Below are positions 1-5,448 of a stretch of DNA of 5,660 nucleotides, piece after piece; the stretch's first letter is position 1, and every line of letters begins with the position of its first letter. The stretch covers positions 1 through 5,660 of the forward strand of contig CAKZNJ010000009.1 of NCBI GenBank assembly GCA_937129505.1. The letters are read 5' to 3'. The position numbers and the translations under genes are program-made. Source of the DNA: an uncultured Anaerolineae bacterium. Its GTDB lineage: Bacteria; Chloroflexota; Anaerolineae; Anaerolineales; UBA4823. Below the pieces are notes generated by a model. That model made no database searches. It was not told the origin of the DNA and saw only the letters and a list, made by a program, of their open reading frames with translations.

Positions 1-25
1 ATTTTCTTACGAAGGTTATTGGCAC
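1..25 (-). CDS. possible start of the next downstream gene (partial, very tentative)
   Basis: A GTG codon at 23-25 on the minus strand opens a frame that runs off the window edge (M-P-I-T-F-V-R-K). A purine-rich AAAGGG motif sits about seven bases upstream, which is good Shine-Dalgarno spacing. It begins 29 bases after the stop of wzt and points the same way, so it would be the next operon gene, plausibly another polysaccharide gene such as a glycosyltransferase. Only eight codons are visible, so no function can be given. Other start codons in other frames (for example a TTG further upstream) are also possible, and it may not be a gene. Confidence 0.22.
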
Positions 26-54
26 CGCTTTTCCCTTTCCACCCAAACAAGTCT

Positions 55-1353
55 TTATAGTTTTTTTGTTGTGGGCAGTTCTATGGAATCTAAAACATGG
101 TTCCAGTTTCCTCGCAGGCTTATCAAGCCATATTTTTCATGGAAAACCCTTGAAGGATTTGAGACTCTGAAGGAATAAAATCGATCGTGGTAATCGAACA
201 TCTCATTGTCGGTCCAATTGTGTACTGCAACGCTGATGTGGTATAGTCCCGCCAGTAAGGGTAGCCGTTCCACCTCATATATCACCCAACCTCTCCCTTC
301 CACTCGGCCAAGGTTTAAGCCTGCGAATTGAGTGTTGGGCCCGGTGATGTGCGTCCCATCATTGTGGTGAATTGCCATGCCAAAAACCGGCGAGTCAATC
401 GCTTCATGAGCCTCATATTCCATCCGCAGGGCAAAATAATCCCCAGTTTGGAAAATATTCTTTGGCTTGCCGTTTTCGTCCAAAAACTCCACTTTGGTGA
501 TCTCAATCTTGCGGTTGCCCCAGCGCCACGGTTGATCTTCGCCATGACTCTCGCTTAATCGTTCCTCTTCCCGCTGGCGGATTCGTCCAAGATAGCGATC
601 GACCACTTGGGAGGCGCTTCCTGCGGCAACAATTTGCCCATGGCTGAGAAAGATTGCTCGTTGACACATTGTCTCCACCCGCCCCATATCATGAGTGACG
701 AGCAGGATGGTAGTCCCCTGGGCTTGGAAACTCTGGATGCGTTCAAAGGAGCGCGTTTGAAATTCGGTATCCCCGACGCTGAGAATTTCATCCACGATCA
801 GGATTTCCGGCCGTTCATCTGTTGCCACTGCAAAGCCAAGGCGGGCAACCATACCGGAGGAGTAAGTGCGTAGAGGGGCGTCAATAAAGTCCTGCAGACC
901 GGCGAATTCGACAATGCGAGCTACTCTTTTCTCCATCTCCCTTTTTGAAAAGCCGAGAATCGCCCCGTTGAGGAAGATGTTCTCACGCCCGGTCAATTCA
1001 TAGTCAAAGCCCGCACCAAGCTCCAAAAGAGGCGCAACCTTTCCGACTACGCGCACCCGCCCCTTTGTGGGGCGCAAAACCCTTGATACAACTTTCAAAA
1101 GGGTGCTTTTGCCTGCTCCATTGGGTCCAATAATACCGAACACCTCGCCAGCATAGACCTCTAGGTTGATGTTTTGGAGTGCCCAAAAGGTCTGATGGCT
1201 CACTTGGCCGCGCAGGGAACGGATCACATATTCTTTGAGCGTCGGTATCTTTTCGCTCGGTAAGCGGTAGCGAACACCGACATCGCTCAACGTGATGATG
1301 GGGATTTTCTCCTGAGGCGCAGAAGGTACATCAAATGCGGTAGGCAAATTCAT
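55..1353 (-). CDS. wzt: ABC transporter ATP-binding protein for polysaccharide export, with C-terminal Wzt-type carbohydrate-binding domain
   Basis: This is the 432-residue ATPase subunit of a polysaccharide exporter. It acts at the inner face of the cytoplasmic membrane, powering transfer of a lipid-linked glycan through its partner Wzm. The nucleotide-binding domain covers roughly residues 18-255. It shows Walker A GPNGAGKST (76-84), the family-typical stretch LLELGAGF (109-116) followed by ELTGRENI, signature YSSGM (164-168), Walker B ILIVDE (184-189), D-loop SVGD (192-195) and switch histidine H221. A charged linker (about 256-275) leads to a beta-rich domain (about 280-425), matching the Wzt_C module that in characterised homologues binds the glycan's modified non-reducing end. 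The ATG at 1353 lies 23 nt inside the end of wzm and has AAAGG (1357-1361) just upstream, implying translational coupling. Simple KpsT-type ATPases lack the extension, so Wzt is the better name. The family is certain; the glycan is not visible from sequence. Confidence 0.95.
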   Translation of the reverse strand: MNLPTAFDVPSAPQEKIPIITLSDVGVRYRLPSEKIPTLKEYVIRSLRGQVSHQTFWALQNINLEVYAGEVFGIIGPNGAGKSTLLKVVSRVLRPTKGRVRVVGKVAPLLELGAGFDYELTGRENIFLNGAILGFSKREMEKRVARIVEFAGLQDFIDAPLRTYSSGMVARLGFAVATDERPEILIVDEILSVGDTEFQTRSFERIQSFQAQGTTILLVTHDMGRVETMCQRAIFLSHGQIVAAGSASQVVDRYLGRIRQREEERLSESHGEDQPWRWGNRKIEITKVEFLDENGKPKNIFQTGDYFALRMEYEAHEAIDSPVFGMAIHHNDGTHITGPNTQFAGLNLGRVEGRGWVIYEVERLPLLAGLYHISVAVHNWTDNEMFDYHDRFYSFRVSNPSRVFHEKYGLISLRGNWNHVLDSIELPTTKKL

Positions 1354-2182
1354 CTACCTTTCGGGTGAAGATGATCCAGCCAGCTAGTAGCGTGACGGTG
1401 GCTAACGCGAAAGCTGCTCCCCACAGCATCCCCGAAGGGCTGGCACCCTCATAAATCAACATTCGGAAGATTTGAAGCAGATGAACCAAAGGATTTAAGC
1501 GGAAAAACGGCAAGAAACGTTCGGGTAGGATCGTGATGGGGTAGATAATGGGCGTTAGATAAAACCAAACGGAGAGCAGCACGTTGAAAATATAAACAAA
1601 ATCGACGAAAAAAACGGCAACGGTGGAAACGAGCAAGCTGAATCCTAAAGCGAACATCGCAAAAATCAGAATTGCAGCGGGGAGAGCCAATAAGTTCAGA
1701 GTGAACGGATGACGGAGAATGAGCATGATCACAGCCAGCGGTATCAGCGCCAGAAGGTAGTTAATCAATCCGTTCCCCACCACTGCTACCGCAAAGATGG
1801 TGCGCGGGATATAAATGCGCTTGAGCAAACTGCTGCCCCAAACCAGTGTGTCCATCGCATCGTTGGTGGATTGCGCAAAGAAGTTCCAAAAGAGTAAACC
1901 ACTCAGGATGTAGATGGCGTAATTCGGGACGTTAAAACGGAAAATTTGCGAAAAAGCGATGGTTAGGACGAGGGTATTCAATAAGGGATTAAGTAATGTC
2001 CAAACTACCCCTAAAACGGAACGCTTATAGCGCGTTTTAATACGATTGACCACAAGCAATTGGAGTAAATCACGGTAGCGCCAAAGCTCATACAGTTCAT
2101 TGATTGCCGGATCGCGCAGGGTAGCGGTATCGTAAACCCAACGGTTTTGCGTCCCTTTGAAGTTCTTTTGCATCATTCTCAT
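1331..2182 (-). CDS. wzm: ABC-2 type polysaccharide export permease
   Basis: This is the membrane subunit of the Wzm/Wzt exporter, about 283 residues from the ATG at 2182. The N-terminal cytoplasmic part contains the family-typical segment LWRYRDLLQLLVVNRIKTRY followed by VLGVVWTLLNPLL at the start of helix 1. Six hydrophobic segments can be read at about 56-81, 88-107, 128-156, 164-192, 196-219 and 252-272, which is the usual ABC-2 layout, and the length is normal for the family. The gene end overlaps the start of wzt. The start is uncertain. An in-frame TTG at 2206 would add eight residues, but its AGGTGA is only one base away, too close to be an ordinary ribosome-binding site. ATG codons at 2182, 2176 and 2173 all lack a strong Shine-Dalgarno. 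Transcription may come from the candidate promoter at 2235-2264 as well as from read-through of the rhamnose genes. Confidence 0.93.
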   Translation of the reverse strand: MRMMQKNFKGTQNRWVYDTATLRDPAINELYELWRYRDLLQLLVVNRIKTRYKRSVLGVVWTLLNPLLNTLVLTIAFSQIFRFNVPNYAIYILSGLLFWNFFAQSTNDAMDTLVWGSSLLKRIYIPRTIFAVAVVGNGLINYLLALIPLAVIMLILRHPFTLNLLALPAAILIFAMFALGFSLLVSTVAVFFVDFVYIFNVLLSVWFYLTPIIYPITILPERFLPFFRLNPLVHLLQIFRMLIYEGASPSGMLWGAAFALATVTLLAGWIIFTRKVDEFAYRI

Positions 2183-2199
2183 GGATCTGCTGAAAATAG

Positions 2200-2223
2200 A
2201 GAACAACTCACCTGAGTTGTTCT
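2200..2223. repeat. perfect 11-bp inverted repeat at the 5' end of wzm
   Basis: The arms AGAACAACTCA (2200-2210) and TGAGTTGTTCT (2213-2223) are exact reverse complements separated by CC. The site starts only a few bases downstream of the predicted transcription start of the promoter at 2235-2264 and covers the alternative TTG start of wzm at 2206. It could be an operator for a dimeric regulator that blocks the promoter. It could also be an RNA hairpin: a 10-bp stem with the Shine-Dalgarno-like AGGU in its loop. The following T-run is weak and the stem is not GC-rich, so a factor-independent terminator is less likely. The symmetry is directly seen; the role is inference. Confidence 0.75.
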
Positions 2224-2234
2224 GCTTGCCTCTG

Positions 2235-2264
2235 ATTATACATGATCTAGAATAGGGTCTTCAA
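2235..2264 (-). promoter_or_regulatory. candidate sigma-70-type promoter for wzm-wzt
   Basis: On the minus strand a perfect TATAAT (2235-2240) is preceded, after an 18-bp spacer, by TTGAAG (2259-2264), which matches the -35 consensus at four of six positions. The predicted transcription start is near 2227-2229, about 45 bases upstream of the wzm ATG at 2182. This placement, in the only large gap between the rhamnose genes and the exporter genes, fits a separate promoter for the exporter. The -10 box overlaps the stop codon of the candidate small ORF at 2236-2376, so both may not be real. A match of this quality can occur by chance, and it assumes a housekeeping sigma factor of the usual specificity. 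Confidence 0.55.
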
Positions 2265-2376
2265 GAATATGGGCAGGGATGTTGCCTAAGAATGGAACTT
2301 CTGGCAAGCCTTGCCATTTGCGTAACAGAGGATTGGTGGGTGCCGTATGCAATTGACAAGCCTCAGTTTGGATCAT
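2236..2376 (-). CDS. possible small protein of 46 residues, unknown function
   Basis: A minus-strand ATG at 2376 opens 46 codons ending in TAA at 2236-2238. A GGGGGAG sequence (2387-2393) lies ten bases upstream, an acceptable Shine-Dalgarno. An in-frame TAG just before the ATG excludes a longer form. The product starts MIQTEACQLHTAPTNPLLRK and ends ILEDPILDHV. It has no hydrophobic helix, no signal peptide and only one cysteine, and I do not recognise it. It lies between rfbD and wzm in the same orientation and in the same frame as rfbD, from which it is separated by three in-frame stops. It may be a real small gene, the decayed tail of an older gene, or chance open sequence. The overlap of its 3' end with the candidate wzm promoter argues somewhat against it. 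Confidence 0.3.
   Translation of the reverse strand: MIQTEACQLHTAPTNPLLRKWQGLPEVPFLGNIPAHILEDPILDHV
2302..2316. repeat. 15-bp palindrome upstream of the wzm promoter
   Basis: TGGCAAG (2302-2308) and CTTGCCA (2310-2316) are perfect reverse complements around a single central base. The centre lies roughly 80 bp upstream of the predicted wzm transcription start, where activator or repressor sites can sit. It also falls inside the candidate small ORF (codons for W-Q-G-L-P), so the symmetry may be incidental. No known regulator site is recognised. Confidence 0.4.
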
Positions 2377-2478
2377 CGCCTAAGAACTCCCCCTTTACCG
2401 CTGACGAAGTTGAGCTGCTTGTTTGCGTTGATCAGGGTCGGAGATTGACTTTTGCGGAAAGAATCCTAACTGTTTCTC

Positions 2479-3360
2479 CTAGATTTCCATTGCCAGGCGC
2501 AAAGCTTGTCTCCAGGAAGGTAGGCGAATCCCAAAGGTGGCGTAGAAACGATCGCAATTCAATGCCGAAAATAACGGCCGTTGGGCAGGTGTGGGAAATT
2601 CAACCGACTTAGCGGGAAGGAGTTGATGGGTGAGTCGCTCATTGGGGTTGGGGTCATACTCTAAAATAGCCTGTGCCCACTCGTAACGGCTACAATAACC
2701 ATTCCCAGCCAAGTGGTATACCCCTTTTCGCTCTTCGAGCCAATGATAGGTATCTGACGGCTGGCGAGCGAGTAAAAGCGCTGTGACTTCTGCCAACATC
2801 CTTGCCCAAGTTGGATTGCTGATTTGATCATCCACTATCCTTAAGATTTCCTGCTGTTGCGACCATTGTTGAACCTTGCGCACGAAACTATCCCCTCGTA
2901 GGCTGTATACCCAGGCTGTGCGCAGAATCAAGTAAACCCCATCCACTTTTTGGATTGCCTGTTCACCCATCCATTTGCTATGGCCGTAAAGGTTTATTGG
3001 ATTGGGTTGATCCTCTTCAGTATAAGCGCTTCTTTTTTTTCCATCGAATACGTAATCCGTTGAATAATGGATGAAAACACAGTTGATAGCGGCACATTCC
3101 TCAGCCATTACCCCAGGTGCGACGCCGTTGATCTTCATGGCAAGATCGCCTTCGCTTTCAGCGTGGTCTACGGCAGTATAAGCCGTAGCATTGACCAGTA
3201 TTCTAGGTTTGATCTCGCGAATCAAGGAGCGAATGCTTTCAGGAAAGCTCAGATCGATTTCGGGATAATCGAACGCTACTACCTGTCCGAGCGGCTGCAA
3301 GCAACGATGTAACTCCCAACCTAGTTGACCATTTTTACCCAGTAAAAGAATTTTTATCAT
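2479..3360 (-). CDS. rfbD: dTDP-4-dehydrorhamnose reductase
   Basis: This enzyme catalyses the last step of dTDP-L-rhamnose synthesis: NAD(P)H-dependent reduction of dTDP-4-dehydro-L-rhamnose in the cytoplasm. The protein has 293 residues, normal for RfbD/RmlD. It shows the nucleotide-binding glycine motif GKNGQLG (8-14), NATAYTAVDHAE (57-68), the STDYVFDG segment (100-107) containing the catalytic threonine, the YxxxK pair Y125/K129 in LYGHSKWMGE, LRTAWVYS (146-153) and the C-terminal PAQRPLFSALN (258-268). The start at 3360 is fixed by AAGGTG (3368-3373) seven bases upstream and by MIKILLLG aligning with the usual family start. The frame is open further upstream to 3429, but that part is not family-like. 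It follows rfbA after a 127-nt gap and is the last rhamnose gene here. The TAG stop is followed by 27 further in-frame sense codons. Identification is firm. Confidence 0.96.
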   Translation of the reverse strand: MIKILLLGKNGQLGWELHRCLQPLGQVVAFDYPEIDLSFPESIRSLIREIKPRILVNATAYTAVDHAESEGDLAMKINGVAPGVMAEECAAINCVFIHYSTDYVFDGKKRSAYTEEDQPNPINLYGHSKWMGEQAIQKVDGVYLILRTAWVYSLRGDSFVRKVQQWSQQQEILRIVDDQISNPTWARMLAEVTALLLARQPSDTYHWLEERKGVYHLAGNGYCSRYEWAQAILEYDPNPNERLTHQLLPAKSVEFPTPAQRPLFSALNCDRFYATFGIRLPSWRQALRLAMEI

Positions 3361-3367
3361 TGGGTTA

Positions 3368-3373
3368 CACCTT
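3368..3373 (-). promoter_or_regulatory. ribosome binding site of rfbD
   Basis: AAGGTG on the minus strand lies seven bases before the ATG at 3360. It decides the start in favour of 3360 over the longer open frame beginning at 3429. Confidence 0.8.
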
Positions 3374-3465
3374 ACCGATGAGGATGGAGATAAGGCAAGG
3401 CAGGCACGCTTTGCCGTTGGTTTGGGCAAGTGAGCGATGGGTTATATTCTTCAAAGTTTATCCGC

Positions 3466-3477
3466 AACAGATCTGTT
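3466..3477. repeat. 12-bp perfect palindrome between rfbA and rfbD
   Basis: AACAGATCTGTT is fully self-complementary. It starts 11 bases after the rfbA stop, in the 127-nt spacer before rfbD. On the minus strand a TATAAC sequence (3441-3446) lies about 20 bp downstream, but no convincing -35 box pairs with it, so a promoter plus operator is only a possibility. As an RNA hairpin it would be very weak (about four pairs), so it is not a good terminator. I see no other structure of note in the spacer 3361-3487. Confidence 0.4.
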
Positions 3478-3487
3478 TTTTGGTTTG

Positions 3488-4354
3488 CTAACTTTCATTC
3501 GCTAGTCTTTGGAGGTACTCTCCGTAGCTATTGTTGATCTTCTTGGCAAGGGCAAGCAGTTGTTTTTTGTCAATATAGCCCATCCGATAGGCAATCTCCT
3601 CTGGACAAGAAATCATCATCCCTTGCCGTTCTTCGATGGTTTGGACAAAGTTCGAAGCCTGTAGAAGGGACTCATGCGTGCCGGCATCCAACCAAGCTAT
3701 ACCACGCCCCAAGACCCCGACTTGCAACTGATTTTTTTCCAGATAAAGACGGTTGAGATCGGTGATTTCCAACTCGCCTCGTGCAGAGGGCTTGAGTGAT
3801 TTTGCCAGCTCGTAAACTTGGTGGTCATAGAAATAAATTCCCGGTACAGCGTAGGAAGAACGAGGCTGCGAGGGTTTTTCTTCGATACTTAGAGCGCGTC
3901 CATTTTGGTCGAATTCGACTACACCGTAGCGTTCAGGGTCACGTACGGCGTAGGCAAATACCAGCGCTCCTTCAGTGAGCAGGGCGGCTTGACGGAGTTG
4001 TTTGGGTAAACCATGTCCAAAAAAGATATTGTCGCCAAGAATCATGCAGACGGGTGATCCCAAGTAGAACTCAGGCTTCAGCAGAAACGCTTCGGCAAGA
4101 CCACCGGGTTTGGACTGTTCAACATATTCAAAGTGTAAACCCCACTGATGTCCATCATCCAGTAAGTTTTCGAACAAGGGCAAGGCTTCTGGCGTGCTGA
4201 TGACGAGGATATCCCGAATCCCGGCTAACATGAGCATGGATAGGGGATAATAGATCATCGGTTTGTTATAGACTGGCAGAAGTTGCTTTGAGATACTGAT
4301 CGTCAAGGGGAAGAGCCTGGTGCCTCGTCCGCCTGCTAAAATGATCCCTTTCAT
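3488..4354 (-). CDS. rfbA: glucose-1-phosphate thymidylyltransferase
   Basis: This enzyme joins alpha-D-glucose-1-phosphate and dTTP to give dTDP-glucose and pyrophosphate, the entry step of dTDP-rhamnose synthesis. It has 288 residues, typical of RfbA/RmlA. Visible motifs are the nucleotide-binding signature LAGGRGTRL (6-14), ISKQLLPVYNKPM (21-33) with the catalytic-type lysine, the metal-binding GDN (108-110) in ILGDNIFFGHGL, YGVVEFD (143-149), SIEEKP (156-161), the ELEITDLN segment (194-201) and WLDAGTH (221-227). The start at 4354 is chosen because MKGIILAGG is the conserved N-terminus and GAGGAG (4362-4367) lies seven bases upstream. The open frame extends further, to 4393, but that part overlaps rfbB and is not family-like. 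The ATG shares four bases with the rfbB stop (ATGA), a classic sign of translational coupling. All key motifs are intact. Confidence 0.97.
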   Translation of the reverse strand: MKGIILAGGRGTRLFPLTISISKQLLPVYNKPMIYYPLSMLMLAGIRDILVISTPEALPLFENLLDDGHQWGLHFEYVEQSKPGGLAEAFLLKPEFYLGSPVCMILGDNIFFGHGLPKQLRQAALLTEGALVFAYAVRDPERYGVVEFDQNGRALSIEEKPSQPRSSYAVPGIYFYDHQVYELAKSLKPSARGELEITDLNRLYLEKNQLQVGVLGRGIAWLDAGTHESLLQASNFVQTIEERQGMMISCPEEIAYRMGYIDKKQLLALAKKINNSYGEYLQRLANES

Positions 4355-5433
4355 TTCTCCTCTCCTCGTTGAGCATAATTTCGTTGCATCCACGCCTTAA
4401 AATCACCGCGTTGACGAATCGCAGCTATCCACTCTTCGTGTTCAAGGTACCATTTTACCGTAGCCAATAACCCCTCAGCCAGTGAATGCCTCGGCTTCCA
4501 GCCCAGTTGAGTGGAAATCTTACCAATGTCCATTGCATATCTTCTATCATGACCAGGTCGGTCGGCAACAAAGCGAATCAGCTGTCGATGGGGCTTATAC
4601 GGCGAGTGTGGCACAACCTCATCCAAAATTTCACACAAGTTTTCCACAATTTCTAGATTGGTCGGTTGGTTGCCCCCACCGATATTATAACTTTCCCCAA
4701 GCGGAGCTTGACGTAGAACTAGCAAAATGGCTTCGCAATGATCTTCCACATAGAGCCAATCACGAACCTGTTTGCCATCTCCGTACACCGGCAGCGGTTT
4801 TCCCTCTAAGGCATTGAGAATCATCAGCGGAATTAACTTTTCAGGGAATTGATAAGGCCCGTAATTGTTGCTGCAATTGGTCAAAGTATAGGGTAATCCG
4901 TAGGTATGTCCGTAAGCACGAACGAGATGATCACTTGCTGCTTTGGAGGCGGCGTAGGGGGAATTCGGTGCATAAGGGGTATCTTCTCGGAAAGCAGGAT
5001 CATCTTCTTTTAAAGAGCCGAATACCTCATCGGTTGAAATGTGATGAAAACGAACATCTGGAATTGGGGGAGTATTTTCCAACCAAGCTCGTTTGGCTGC
5101 TTCCAAGAGAGTGAAGGTTCCAAATACATTGGTCTGAATAAACGCATCTGGTTCAAAAATCGAACGATCTACATGGGACTCTGCTGCAAAATGAACCACC
5201 GTGTCGATAGCATATTGACGAAAGAGCTGATCAATCAGCTCTCTATTGCAGATGTCGCCATGGATGAAGGTGTGGCGAGATGGATCGGGAAGGTTGTCTA
5301 GATTTTCTAAGCTGCCAGCATAGGTTAAGGCATCCAAATTGTAAATATGTATATTTATCTCGTTCTTCAACAGATAACGCACAAAGTTGCTGCCGATAAA
5401 GCCTGCTCCACCTGTCACCAAAATATTTTTCAT
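4351..5433 (-). CDS. rfbB: dTDP-glucose 4,6-dehydratase
   Basis: This NAD-dependent enzyme converts dTDP-glucose to dTDP-4-dehydro-6-deoxyglucose, the second step of the pathway. It is an extended short-chain dehydrogenase of 360 residues, as usual for RfbB/RmlB. Motifs in order are the Rossmann GGAGFIG (8-14), YAGSLENL (38-45), HFAAESHVDRS (81-91), the catalytic ISTDEVFG (132-139, with T134, D135 and E136), the YxxxK pair Y160/K164 in SPYAASKAASDHL, NNYGPYQFPEKLIP (189-202), DWLYVEDHC (225-233), YNIGGGN (249-255) and DRPGHDRRYA (291-300). The ATG at 5433 has AAGGAG (5439-5444) five bases upstream. The gene begins 15 bases after the rfbC stop and ends overlapping the rfbA start. The last codons (R-G-E-E-K) also provide the rfbA ribosome-binding site. 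Identification is firm. Confidence 0.97.
   Translation of the reverse strand: MKNILVTGGAGFIGSNFVRYLLKNEINIHIYNLDALTYAGSLENLDNLPDPSRHTFIHGDICNRELIDQLFRQYAIDTVVHFAAESHVDRSIFEPDAFIQTNVFGTFTLLEAAKRAWLENTPPIPDVRFHHISTDEVFGSLKEDDPAFREDTPYAPNSPYAASKAASDHLVRAYGHTYGLPYTLTNCSNNYGPYQFPEKLIPLMILNALEGKPLPVYGDGKQVRDWLYVEDHCEAILLVLRQAPLGESYNIGGGNQPTNLEIVENLCEILDEVVPHSPYKPHRQLIRFVADRPGHDRRYAMDIGKISTQLGWKPRHSLAEGLLATVKWYLEHEEWIAAIRQRGDFKAWMQRNYAQRGEEK
4362..4367 (-). promoter_or_regulatory. ribosome binding site of rfbA inside the end of rfbB
   Basis: GAGGAG on the minus strand is seven bases before the rfbA ATG at 4354, followed by a second GGAG (4357-4360) closer in. It lies in the last codons of rfbB and decides the rfbA start over the longer open frame. 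Confidence 0.8.
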
Positions 5434-5448
5434 AATTGCTCCTTGTCT

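Noticed and set aside
1..54. Terminator after wzt
   Set aside because: No stem-loop with a T-run is visible on the minus strand, so the operon probably continues out of the window.
607..873. Plus-strand ORF of 88 codons inside wzt
   Set aside because: It lies entirely antisense to the conserved ATPase domain (signature and Walker B region) and resembles no known protein. It is a shadow frame.
2183..2223. Factor-independent terminator before wzm
   Set aside because: The hairpin at 2200-2223 is AT-rich for a terminator and is followed by only a short, interrupted T-run. Its place after a promoter and before the gene start fits an operator or leader hairpin better.
2292..2612. Plus-strand ORF of 106 codons across the rfbD-wzm gap
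   Set aside because: It runs antisense over the 3' end of rfbD, has no convincing Shine-Dalgarno, and its product looks non-natural (for example the C-terminal part is a reverse reading of conserved rfbD codons).
3361..3429. Longer rfbD start adding 23 residues
   Set aside because: The extension is not family-like, and the ATG at 3360 has a good ribosome-binding site and begins at the conserved Rossmann strand.
4355..4393. Longer rfbA start adding 13 residues inside rfbB
   Set aside because: The conserved N-terminus MKGIILAGG starts at 4354 with a strong Shine-Dalgarno and an ATGA overlap with rfbB.
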